DNA of 64,000 nucleotides from Salaquimonas sp041736675 (GTDB taxonomy: Bacteria; Pseudomonadota; Alphaproteobacteria; Rhizobiales; Rhizobiaceae), in assembly GCA_041736675.1 (NCBI GenBank), contig JBGSTD010000048.1, forward strand, positions 1-64,000. The letters run 5' to 3'. Of this stretch, positions 24,282 to 32,111 are shown piece by piece; position 1 is the first letter of the stretch, and each line of letters opens with the position of its first letter. A model generated the notes under the pieces. It saw nothing but the letters and a program-made list of their open reading frames with translations. It did not search any database and was not told the DNA's origin. The position numbers and the translations under genes are program-made.

Positions 24282-24626
24282 CTATTTTCTTGCGAGCATT
24301 GAAAGTACAAAACCAATGCCTGCGGCAATCGCCAGTGATTGCAACGGTTTGGTCCGAACCTGTTTTTCCAGTTTGCCCGAAAGTACCTCAAGCTGGTTTT
24401 GCAAATCAGTTTGCATGTCCTGCGAGGAAGCAATCAACTCACTGCTTTTGTCACTTGCCTTGTCCTGAAGATCGCCTGCCTTGGTCTTGCCATAGGTGGC
24501 AATGGTTTTCCCCAGGGAAGCTATATTGTTTCGTATTTCCTGAACCTCAGTCTGGATGTCTTCGGCTGAGATATCGCTGCCTGCGGCTGTTTTCATTTTC
24601 ACTTTTGCAGATGCCGGTGATGACAT
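24282..24626 (-). CDS. DUF883 (ElaB/YqjD-like) membrane-anchored protein
   Basis: 114 residues. A long helical, charged body (EDIQTEVQEIRNNIASLGKT, GDLQDKASDKSSELI) is followed by RTKPLQSLAIAAGIGFVLSM, a C-terminal membrane anchor. In E. coli such proteins bind ribosomes at the membrane in stationary phase; here that is only an analogy. First gene of the operon DUF883, YqjE-like, small membrane protein, dps, directly behind a perfect EcfG promoter. Confidence 0.85.
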   Translation of the reverse strand: MSSPASAKVKMKTAAGSDISAEDIQTEVQEIRNNIASLGKTIATYGKTKAGDLQDKASDKSSELIASSQDMQTDLQNQLEVLSGKLEKQVRTKPLQSLAIAAGIGFVLSMLARK

Positions 24627-24682
24627 GGTGCTCTCCTGTTTTAATATGATCGGATATTTGAGTTTCGTTCATTCAATTCCAC

Positions 24683-24707
24683 AACGTGCAGACCGCAAAA
24701 GCGTTCC
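24683..24707 (-). promoter_or_regulatory. EcfG-type promoter of the DUF883-dps operon
   Basis: Minus strand GGAAC (24703-24707), 16 bases, CGTT (24683-24686), 56 bases before the DUF883 start. Perfect consensus. Confidence 0.85.
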
Positions 24708-24865
24708 AACCACAAAGAATATTCCGATCCGTTTTTAAGATTCAGATGGGGTTGCCAGTTTCCTGGAGGTATCAACCGGAATTCAATCCGGCTGAGGGCC
24801 AGTTAAGGGCTGGCTGCAGGTCGGTATCGAACGCGATTCTGTCCTGATACCGGTGTTCCATTGTC

Positions 24866-24946
24866 TCAAAGATAGCCAAGCAAATAGGCAATGATGATCA
24901 GTGGCACAGGGATGCCGACACCCCAAAGAAGTAGACCTTTCAACAT
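24866..24946 (-). CDS. 26-residue hydrophobic peptide
   Basis: ATG 24946 preceded by AAAGGAAC at a good distance. The peptide begins MLKGLLLWGVGIPVPLIIIA and ends YLLGYL: a single membrane helix with a Gly-Pro kink. Similar tiny membrane peptides occur in stress loci of rhizobia, but I cannot name a family. It lies 84 bases downstream of the DUF3309 gene and could share its promoter. Confidence 0.5.
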   Translation of the reverse strand: MLKGLLLWGVGIPVPLIIIAYLLGYL

Positions 24947-25030
24947 GACGAGTTCCTTTCCCTATTTAAATTACCGGATATGTTCAGGATTTGATGTTTG
25001 CAATTTTTGCTTTGAGAATATTTCCAGCGA

Positions 25031-25189
25031 TCAAATCCTGCCCATGAGCGCCAGAATAATGACAATAAGGAGTATTGTTCCAAGGAGTCCGGACGGAGCA
25101 TAACCCCAGTTTCTCGAATGTCCCCAATTGGGAAGTGCTCCCACCAGCACCAAAATCAGCACAATGACAAGAATTGTTGATAGCGTCAT
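25031..25189 (-). CDS. DUF3309 small membrane protein
   Basis: 52 residues, ATG 25189 after GGAG. The signature is LVGALPNWGHSRNWGYAPSG between two hydrophobic helices (LSTILVIVLILVLVG and GTILLIVIILALMG). DUF3309 proteins are short inner-membrane proteins of unknown function in alphaproteobacteria. An EcfG-like promoter is found at 25286-25310. Confidence 0.88.
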   Translation of the reverse strand: MTLSTILVIVLILVLVGALPNWGHSRNWGYAPSGLLGTILLIVIILALMGRI

Positions 25190-25285
25190 TTCTCAGTCTC
25201 CAGGTTTTGCTTTTCGCGGCGCCAACTGCGCCGTTGGTAATTGATTGATGGTAATTCGGCTTGGCCGATAAGCCTTCCTGAAAGA

Positions 25286-25310
25286 AATGTTTGTGCAACG
25301 AAATGGTTCC
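25286..25310 (-). promoter_or_regulatory. EcfG-like promoter with CATT -10 box
   Basis: Minus strand GGAAC (25306-25310), 16 bases, CATT (25286-25289), about 97 bases before the DUF3309 start. Same CATT variant as at 17719-17743. Confidence 0.45.
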
Positions 25311-25438
25311 ATCCTCGAAGCGGAATTGGGAAAGCGTGCGTCCCGCCAACGCAAAACAGTCTCTGGCGGACAGTCAAATTCGCTGATAAATATATGTGGG
25401 CAGGGCAGGCCGTCGTTTGCCTTTAGATCGGACATTTC

Positions 25439-25969
25439 ATGAGTAACACATCAAGGCTGCTGCCTGAAAACATCAGGTTACTTCTGGCCGACAATTACAG
25501 GCTGGCTGCGCTGAAACAGTCCGGAATGATCGGCAGACAAAAGCTCGTTGCCTTTGAAGGTATCGGTAAAAAGGCAGCGGAGATTTTTCAGGCACCAGTG
25601 GCTCAAATCACATTTCTTGAAAAGGATGAGCAATGGATTTCGATGAGCCTCGGATTTGATATCCAGTGCGCCCCGACCGCTACCTCGTTTTGCGCGCACA
25701 CAATTGCAGATACGCACAAACCGATGGTGATTCTGGACGCACTGCTGGATGAGAATTTTCGCGAAAACCCGTTTGTAAGGCATCCACCCTATGTCAGATT
25801 TTATGCAGGCACCGTGATCAGATACAATGAACAAAATATTGGGACACTCTGCATCTACGATTTCAATCCAAGATTGGCGATCACCAGTCAGCAGGCAACA
25901 ATGTTATTGCAACTGGCACGCGATGCAGAAGGGGTGATAGCAGAGTTGGAACTGGACAGGGCGCGGTAG
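25439..25969 (+). CDS. GAF-domain protein
   Basis: 176 residues, almost all a GAF sensor domain of the type placed before kinases and cyclases: APVAQITFLEKDEQWISMSL, SFCAHTIADTHKPMVILDAL, NPFVRHPPYVRFYAG and GTLCIYDF. No output domain follows, so it is a free-standing sensor or its partner is elsewhere. The ligand is unknown. ATG 25439 has a weak ribosome binding site. It is divergent from the DUF3309 gene. Confidence 0.85.
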   Translation: MSNTSRLLPENIRLLLADNYRLAALKQSGMIGRQKLVAFEGIGKKAAEIFQAPVAQITFLEKDEQWISMSLGFDIQCAPTATSFCAHTIADTHKPMVILDALLDENFRENPFVRHPPYVRFYAGTVIRYNEQNIGTLCIYDFNPRLAITSQQATMLLQLARDAEGVIAELELDRAR

Positions 25970-26111
25970 ACCGCGGCATAACAAAGTCCGTGATGCCTCA
26001 ACTTCGCGATAGCACCAATCACGCCAAGGATTTCGCCTGGGGTTTCCACAAGGAAATATATTGAGAAAACGCCAAGCTGGAAGATTACCGATTGCATTTA
26101 ACTGGTAAATC

Positions 26112-26186
26112 TGGAGCGGGCGATGGGATTCGAACCCACGACCCCAACCTTGGCAAGGTTGTGCTCTACCCCTGAGCTACGCCCGC
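26112..26186 (-). tRNA. tRNA-Gly (anticodon GCC)
   Basis: Read on the minus strand it starts GCGGGCGTAGCTCAGGGGTA, has the anticodon loop CTTGCCAA on a closed stem CAACC/GGTTG, the T-loop GGTTCGAATCC, and an acceptor stem GCGGGCG pairing with CGCCCGC, then T and an encoded CCA. 75 bases. Confidence 0.96.
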
Positions 26187-26456
26187 TCACTCACCCGGAT
26201 TTGCACCCGAGGCGAACCGCGTCTCTATGAAGGAAGTTTTAATCGAATGCAAGGCCCTTCAATGAAAAATGATACGGTTTTGGCAAACATCTTTGTCTGG
26301 GCCCATACCCCCCTGACATGCCTTTGACATCCGGTTCTGGCGTGGATAATCGGCGCTGCCCGCAACATGTGGCAAGAAACCAGCTTGAGAGGCTTGCCAC
26401 CGGTTGACTATTGAAAGGTGCAGTACCAAGAAGTATTTCAAAAACAGGATAAGACC

Positions 26457-26984
26457 ATGAATGAACTACCCCCGGTTTCAACCCCGGCAACACCACAGGA
26501 ACTGCTTAATCTGCTGGATGCAATGGGCTTCAAGACAGTCACCCATCGCCATGAGGCGGTTTTCACTGTCGAGGAATCTGAAAATGTAACGGCGTCAATT
26601 CCAGGCGCCCACACCAAGAACCTTTTTGTAAAAGACAAGAAGGGGAATCTCTTCCTGATGGTTGTTGGTAACAAGGCGCGGGTTTCGCTCAATCACGTTC
26701 ACAACATTATTGGAGCAAAAAGCAGGGTATCGTTTGCCAATGCGGAACTACTGATGGAATATCTGGGCGTAAAACCGGGTTCGGTAAACGCATTTGCTCC
26801 ACTCAACGATACGCGCGGAGCAGTAAAGGTGATTATAGATGCTCCCTTGATGGAAAGTGAGTATATTAACTGCCATCCATTGATCAACGAAATGACAACC
26901 ACCATTTCAAGGCATGATCTGCTGACGTTCCTGAGAAAGTTCAATCACGATCCAATGATAGTCCAGGTTTCTGACGCCGAATAG
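26457..26984 (+). CDS. Prolyl-tRNA editing protein (YbaK/ProX family)
   Basis: 175 residues from ATG 26457 (AGGAT upstream). The YbaK fold is visible as HRHEAVFTVEES, GAHTKNLFVKDKKGNLFLMV, GAKSRVSFANAELL and GSVNAFAPLND. The catalytic lysine of the family corresponds to the one in HTKNLF. Free-standing ProX enzymes remove Ala or other wrong amino acids from tRNA-Pro. Monocistronic as far as visible. Confidence 0.88.
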   Translation: MNELPPVSTPATPQELLNLLDAMGFKTVTHRHEAVFTVEESENVTASIPGAHTKNLFVKDKKGNLFLMVVGNKARVSLNHVHNIIGAKSRVSFANAELLMEYLGVKPGSVNAFAPLNDTRGAVKVIIDAPLMESEYINCHPLINEMTTTISRHDLLTFLRKFNHDPMIVQVSDAE

Positions 26985-27093
26985 AATTAGGTTTAAACCC
27001 GATGGGCCTTGGCCAATGGCTTCAGGTAATCTGCAGATAGCGGGCAGATATTGGTGCCCAATAAAACGATGTGAGTATGGAAAAGGTATCAAA

Positions 27094-28119
27094 ATGAGCG
27101 GAAACGATAATCAGTACAGGACCGGATTTGGCGGTCAGTTGTCTGCCGGCGTAAATTATTCAACCACTCAACCGCCAGCAGAAAGGAATGCTGCGCAAAC
27201 CTCCTCTCAGGCGCAGCCTTTGCACGGAATGGTAAATTTCGGTGGTGCGCCGGAACAGGTGCTGGATATTTCCACCGACCAGTTTGAATCGGAAGTTATC
27301 GAGGCATCCAATGAGCGGCCGGTGTTGATTGATTTTTGGGCGCCCTGGTGCGGTCCCTGCAAACAGCTGGCGCCTGCCTTGGAGAAGGTGGTCGCAAAGA
27401 CTGCCGGCAAGGTGAAGCTGGTGAAGATGAACATAGACGAGCATCCGGAAATTGCCGGACATATGGGTATTCAGTCCATCCCCGCAGTCGTGGCGTTTGT
27501 CGGCGGGCGTCCCAAAGATGCCTTCATGGGCTCCAAGTCTGAACGGGAAATCGAACAGTTTGTTGCAAAACTGGCGGGCACTTCCGGCCCGTCACCCCTC
27601 GAGCAGGCGCTCGAACAGGCCGGCGATCTGGCCGCCCATGAGGCATATGAACAGGCAGGACAGATATATTCGTCCATTCTTGCGCAGTTACCTGATAATA
27701 CGGAGGCGCTGGTAGGATTGGCGACAGTGGTTTTCCGGTCAGGAGATACTGGGCAGGCAAAGGAAATACTCTCCTCTGTTTCCGGACAGGAAGGCAACCG
27801 CGAGATTGCTGCTCTCAAGGCAGCGATCGACCTTCAAGAGCAGGCAGCCGGAATTGGCGGGGATATCGCCAAACTTCAGGCGGAGATCGAAAATGATCCC
27901 AAGAACCACAAACTGCGTCTCGATTTGGCTATTGCATTGAATGCAACAGGCAACAAGGAGGCTGCTGCGGATCAATTGTTGGCGAGCTTGCGCCTCGACC
28001 TCAATTGGAATGAAGGAGCTGCCAAAACCCAACTGTTGCAGTTTTTCGAGGCCTGGGGCCCGAAAGATCCTGAGACACTCTCAGCCAGAAGGCAATTGTC
28101 TTCACTGTTATTTTCCTGA
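27094..28119 (+). CDS. Thioredoxin-TPR fusion protein, YbbN/CnoX-like
   Basis: 341 residues from ATG 27094 with AAAGG upstream. Residues about 60-165 are a thioredoxin domain with the intact WAPWCGPCKQ active site, unlike E. coli CnoX, which has SxxC. Residues 190-341 are tetratricopeptide-type helices (YEQAGQIYSSILAQLPDN, NHKLRLDLAIALNATGNKE). In E. coli the protein is a chlorine-activated holdase working with GroEL. Here the CGPC suggests a redox-active form. Followed by the LON-domain gene. Confidence 0.9.
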   Translation: MSGNDNQYRTGFGGQLSAGVNYSTTQPPAERNAAQTSSQAQPLHGMVNFGGAPEQVLDISTDQFESEVIEASNERPVLIDFWAPWCGPCKQLAPALEKVVAKTAGKVKLVKMNIDEHPEIAGHMGIQSIPAVVAFVGGRPKDAFMGSKSEREIEQFVAKLAGTSGPSPLEQALEQAGDLAAHEAYEQAGQIYSSILAQLPDNTEALVGLATVVFRSGDTGQAKEILSSVSGQEGNREIAALKAAIDLQEQAAGIGGDIAKLQAEIENDPKNHKLRLDLAIALNATGNKEAAADQLLASLRLDLNWNEGAAKTQLLQFFEAWGPKDPETLSARRQLSSLLFS

Positions 28120-28187
28120 ACTGCTTGAGAATTATAAGATGCGCCCCAAATTTAAGGCTGAGACCAACGGGTGAAGAGATCAACGCA

Positions 28188-28862
28188 ATGAGAGCCGGGA
28201 ACAAGCATTACATGAAGTTGGCGGATTTGCCGGATTCAATTCCCCTGTTTCCGTTGTCCGGAGCGCTGTTGCTGCCTGGCGGCAACTTGCCTTTGAATAT
28301 TTTTGAGCCACGTTACCTTGCCATGACTGACCACGCGCTTGCAGGGGATCGTTTGATTGGCATGATCCAGCCCTCACTTTGCCAAACTGTTGGTTCCAAC
28401 GGACCAAACCTTTGCAGGATTGGTTGCGCAGGTAGATTAACCGGATTTCAGGAAACTGGTGATGGCCGCTACATGATCAATCTTAACGGCATTTGCCGCT
28501 TTGAGCTTGTTGGCGAGTTGGAGATGATTTCCGGATTTAGAATGGCGAAGGTCAGGATGGAACCTTTGGATCTGATCCCGGCGGAAGGCGAAAAGTGTAC
28601 CAAGATAAATCGTGAACTGTTGCTTTCGACCTTCAGAAAATATCTTGCCGTAAACAACATGGACACCGATTGGGAAGCTGTGGAACGTACGGACGACGAG
28701 ACCCTTGTCACGGCGCTTTGCATGATGAGCCCTTATGGCCCAGCCGAAAAACAGGCGCTTCTTGAGGCAGCCGATCTGAATCTGCGGGCAGAAACGCTCG
28801 TTGCCATTACTGAAATCGCCCTTGCAAAATCAACAAATGAGCATGAGAATTCCATTCAGTGA
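28188..28862 (+). CDS. LON substrate-binding-domain protein
   Basis: 224 residues from ATG 28188; relatives in rhizobia begin at this point. It holds only the N-terminal domain of Lon protease (IPLFPLSGALLLPGGNLPLN, IFEPRYLAMTDHALAGDRLI) and no ATPase or protease part. Such proteins bind polypeptides; their role is not established. It follows the YbbN-like gene, an association found in many alphaproteobacteria. Confidence 0.88.
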   Translation: MRAGNKHYMKLADLPDSIPLFPLSGALLLPGGNLPLNIFEPRYLAMTDHALAGDRLIGMIQPSLCQTVGSNGPNLCRIGCAGRLTGFQETGDGRYMINLNGICRFELVGELEMISGFRMAKVRMEPLDLIPAEGEKCTKINRELLLSTFRKYLAVNNMDTDWEAVERTDDETLVTALCMMSPYGPAEKQALLEAADLNLRAETLVAITEIALAKSTNEHENSIQ

Positions 28863-28936
28863 AAATGCACGAATAACTACCGGATAATCTGAAAAATGGA
28901 TTGGATGGCGTTTGATGCTAGGGAACGGAAGCCGCT

Positions 28937-29146
28937 TTGCCAACTCGAAACACTTCAGTCGCCGCAGACCGTCATTTGTTGACACTTTTGGTATGTCCTG
29001 TGACGGGCAGCCCCCTTGTTCTTTCAACCGACAGGAATGAACTGATATCGCGCTCGGCAAAAATCGCCTTTCCCATCCGCGATGGCATCCCCATTCTGGT
29101 CGTTGGTGAGGCCAGGGATTTGACCCCACTCGAATTGAAGGAATGA
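28937..29146 (+). CDS. Trm112-family small protein
   Basis: 69 residues, TTG start at 28937 behind GGAACGGAAG. The motif LLTLLVCPVTGSPLVL near residue 15 and FPIRDGIPILV near 45 identify the Trm112/UPF0434 fold. In this copy only one of the usual cysteines remains (VCPVTG). In eukaryotes Trm112 is the partner of methyltransferases; in bacteria the role is unclear. Confidence 0.82.
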   Translation: MPTRNTSVAADRHLLTLLVCPVTGSPLVLSTDRNELISRSAKIAFPIRDGIPILVVGEARDLTPLELKE

Positions 29147-29159
29147 CGCTGTCCGGTTT

Positions 29160-30416
29160 TCAGATCATCTCACCACGCAGCAGTTTAGGGGTTCCTGGGC
29201 TGTTTCCTGCCGCTTGGGCAATAAACGCCTTTTTGAGGCCGGGCATCCTATCAACCATTCCAAGGCCAACGTCCCTTGCAATACGCAGGAGCGGGTTATC
29301 ATTGGAAAACAGACGATTGAGCACATCAGTCACAACACCCATCTGAACCGTGTCGAACCGGCGCCATAACTGGTATCGCTCCAGTACTGCGAGTGAACCA
29401 ATATCAAGCCCCAACCTGTCTGCATCAATGATGGTTTCTGCCAGCGCAGCGGCATCCTTGAAACCAAGGTTCAAGCCTTGTCCGGCTATGGGATGAACGC
29501 CATGCGCTGCATCCCCGACCAGCGCCACACGCTCAACTACAAATTCCCTTGCAAGTGTGAGTCCAAGCGGAAAGGCCTTTCTGGGTCCGGCAACGGAAAT
29601 TTCCCCGAGCTTGTGTCCAAATCGCTGTTCGAGTTCCAGTTCGAATGAAAAGTCGTCCAATGCCAATAACCGTTTTGTATCCCGTTCATTTTCGGTCCAC
29701 ACCAGCGATGATCGGTTGCCTTTCAGCGGCAAAATGGCAAAAGGGCCGGCGGGAAGGAAATGCTCCTCGGCGCGACCTGCATGCGGTCGTTCATGGGCTA
29801 CAGTCGTAACGATACCCCATTGGTTATACGGCCAATGTACCGTCTTGATGCCGGCAATATCCCGCATCCGAGACCTGACGCCGTCCGCAGCCACCAGCAA
29901 CTTCGCGGTTATGCGCCTGCCATTGCCAAGTTCGATCTCAACGCCTCCATTTCCATTTTCATAATTTTTGACACCAGTTTCAAACAATTGGTCAATTCCC
30001 AGATAGCTACCCTTATTGCGCAATGCCTTGACGAGCGATCGGTTCGGCAACATATGCGCAAACGGCGCCTTCTCGCCGGAGGGGGCCACATCATTGGCAA
30101 AAGTCAGAAACACCGGACGGGTCACATCGGCAAGTTTCGAATCGGTTACAATCATTTCGTTGATGGGTTGTGCATCGTCAAGAACCTCTTCCCACACACC
30201 AAGGGTTGAAAGCATGCGGCTGGCAGCAGCGGCAATCGCCGATGCCCGCTCATCCTTTTCGAGGGCTTCCGCCGGAGCGGCATCAACTACCAGAATCTTC
30301 AGATGTTTGGCCTGATGAGCAATAGCAACAGCAGTTGTCAATCCGACATAACCACCACCAGCCAAAACAATATCATACTCGTCCATCTTTTCTTGTCTGA
30401 GTTTGGAAGCAGACAT
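29160..30416 (-). CDS. UbiH/UbiF/COQ6-type FAD monooxygenase
   Basis: 418 residues from ATG 30416 with AAAGGA 8 bases upstream. An N-terminal FAD fold DIVLAGGGYVGLTTAVAIA, the middle motif VAADGVRSRMRDIAG, and the C-terminal VALVGDAAHGVHPIAGQGLN with the DG/GD motif are all present. Members hydroxylate the ring in ubiquinone synthesis; which position is modified cannot be told from sequence. Convergent with the Trm112 gene 14 bases away. Confidence 0.9.
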   Translation of the reverse strand: MSASKLRQEKMDEYDIVLAGGGYVGLTTAVAIAHQAKHLKILVVDAAPAEALEKDERASAIAAAASRMLSTLGVWEEVLDDAQPINEMIVTDSKLADVTRPVFLTFANDVAPSGEKAPFAHMLPNRSLVKALRNKGSYLGIDQLFETGVKNYENGNGGVEIELGNGRRITAKLLVAADGVRSRMRDIAGIKTVHWPYNQWGIVTTVAHERPHAGRAEEHFLPAGPFAILPLKGNRSSLVWTENERDTKRLLALDDFSFELELEQRFGHKLGEISVAGPRKAFPLGLTLAREFVVERVALVGDAAHGVHPIAGQGLNLGFKDAAALAETIIDADRLGLDIGSLAVLERYQLWRRFDTVQMGVVTDVLNRLFSNDNPLLRIARDVGLGMVDRMPGLKKAFIAQAAGNSPGTPKLLRGEMI

Positions 30417-30567
30417 CGCCATCATCCTTTAAAAAACCCTTGATACTGACCAATGGGAAATATCAATTCGGTTTACTTGGGTTTGAACCTCATTCAATTT
30501 AAGACAAATGGACCAATGAGTCGATTGAACAAAAAACTTCAAATCGTCGCATCATCTTTTGTGCAAT

Positions 30568-31470
30568 ATGTCGCTGCGACAACAAATAACTGGAAATTCT
30601 GTGTCACAATCTGTCAAAACCTTGCTTGCCACGCTGGATCTTGAACCGCTTGAAATAAATCTTTTCCGCGGACGTAGCCCGAAAGTGGGATGGCAACGTG
30701 TTTTCGGTGGGCAGGTAATTGGTCAGGCGCTTGTTGCAGCCCAGCGAACAGTTGAGGCGGAACGGCGGGTACACTCGCTTCACGGCTATTTCATGCGTCC
30801 CGGCGATCCCGAACATCCAATCATCTATGAAGTCGACCGGATTCGCGATGGCGGCAGCTTTACCACTCGCCGTGTGGTCGCCATACAACACGGTAAAGCC
30901 ATTTTCTCCATGTCGGCCTCTTTTCAAATATTGGAAGAAGGTCTCGAACATTCCTTTGAGATGCCCGATGTTCCCCGCCCGGACAAACTGGCGAGCGAAA
31001 GAGACCTTGCCGAACAATATATTGACCATGCGCCAGAAAATATCCGCAATTACTGGCTGCGCGAGAGGCCGATCGAATTACGTCCCACTGATCTCACCCA
31101 TTATGTTTCCGACAAAAAACTGCCACCCAGGCAGAATGTCTGGTTTCGTGCCACTGGCAAATTACCTGACGATCCTGCAATTCAGCAGGCAATCCTGGCC
31201 TATGCTTCCGACATGACACTACTCGACACATCACTCTTTGCCCATGGCAGAGCAGTATTTGATCCGATGCTACAGATAGCTAGCCTTGATCACGCAATGT
31301 GGTTTCACCGGCCGATCAATATGGAAAAATGGCACCTTTACTCGCAGGACAGCCCTAATTCCTCGGGTTCACGCGGTTTGACCCGCGGGAGTATTTTCAG
31401 TGAAGATGGCCATTTGGTAGCTTCCGCTGTACAGGAAGGCCTGATCAGGGTCCGCTCCGACAGGAAATGA
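30568..31470 (+). CDS. tesB: Acyl-CoA thioesterase II
   Basis: 300 residues from ATG 30568; a GTG at 30601 with a weak GGAAA fits the family's N-terminus equally well. The two hot-dog domains carry GRSPKVGWQRVFGGQVIGQA, VHSLHGYFMRPGDP near the N-terminus and YASDMTLLDTSL, SLDHAMWFHRP near the C-terminus. TesB hydrolyses medium and long acyl-CoAs. It stands alone, divergent from the monooxygenase gene. Confidence 0.92.
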   Translation: MSLRQQITGNSVSQSVKTLLATLDLEPLEINLFRGRSPKVGWQRVFGGQVIGQALVAAQRTVEAERRVHSLHGYFMRPGDPEHPIIYEVDRIRDGGSFTTRRVVAIQHGKAIFSMSASFQILEEGLEHSFEMPDVPRPDKLASERDLAEQYIDHAPENIRNYWLRERPIELRPTDLTHYVSDKKLPPRQNVWFRATGKLPDDPAIQQAILAYASDMTLLDTSLFAHGRAVFDPMLQIASLDHAMWFHRPINMEKWHLYSQDSPNSSGSRGLTRGSIFSEDGHLVASAVQEGLIRVRSDRK

Positions 31471-31626
31471 TGAATGGATATTCCAGGAATCACTTTGCCT
31501 AATTAATATGCATATAAGAAACATTGATTATTTTTTGATCTGTTAATGCATCGTTAAGAATCATGCAACAATGAAATTTTCTAGAAAATACATTGAAATC
31601 AATATTTTAACTGTTTTTTTGCCAAT

Positions 31627-31642
31627 TGGCACAAAGCTTGAA
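31627..31642 (+). promoter_or_regulatory. Candidate sigma54 promoter of glnK-amtB
   Basis: TGGCAC (31627-31632), five bases, TTGAA (31638-31642), 88 bases before glnK. The -24 box is perfect; the -12 box has GA where GC is expected. glnK-amtB is usually under NtrC/RpoN control, which supports it. Confidence 0.5.
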
Positions 31643-31729
31643 TAAGAGTTTGTGTCAGGCCAGCAATCTCGGTCTGCAGAAGATCAACCGGGTACTATTG
31701 ATGGTAGTCCCAAAAAAAACGGGTAAAAC

Positions 31730-32068
31730 ATGAAACTCATTACAGCGGTAATCAAACCGTTCCGTCTGGATGCTGTTCGCGAAGCGCTGACAGGATTGGG
31801 CGTCGAAGGGTTAACAGTCACCGAGGTGAAAGGGTATGGCCGTCAAAAAGGACATACCGAGATTTACCGCGGCGCAGAATATGCAATTCATTTCCTTCCC
31901 AAACTGAAACTGGAAATCGCCGTCAAGGCAGATTTGGCTGCAAAGGCAATCGAAGCCATTTCCGAGTCAGCAAGAACCGGTCAGATCGGTGACGGCAAGA
32001 TCTTTGTCATGGATCTTGAAGAAGTTGTCCGTATTCGTACCGGCGAGAAGAACGCCGAAGCCCTCTGA
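31730..32068 (+). CDS. glnK: PII nitrogen regulatory protein GlnK
   Basis: 112 residues, standard length. The T-loop GHTEIYRGAEYAIHF carries Tyr 51, the uridylylation site, and the C-terminal signature TGQIGDGKIFV is intact. GlnK reports glutamine and 2-oxoglutarate status and blocks AmtB when nitrogen is plentiful. It is 43 bases upstream of amtB, the classic glnK-amtB operon. It could equally be called a GlnB homologue; the neighbour decides. Confidence 0.95.
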   Translation: MKLITAVIKPFRLDAVREALTGLGVEGLTVTEVKGYGRQKGHTEIYRGAEYAIHFLPKLKLEIAVKADLAAKAIEAISESARTGQIGDGKIFVMDLEEVVRIRTGEKNAEAL

Positions 32069-32111
32069 TTTTTTATCTTCGAACAAGTTCGATACCTATC
32101 TGGAGTTCAAC

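Noticed and set aside
31547..31567. TGCAT...ATGCA dyad upstream of glnK as an NtrC site
   Set aside because: The half-sites are 11 bases apart instead of the usual spacing and lack the flanking C/G of NtrC sites.
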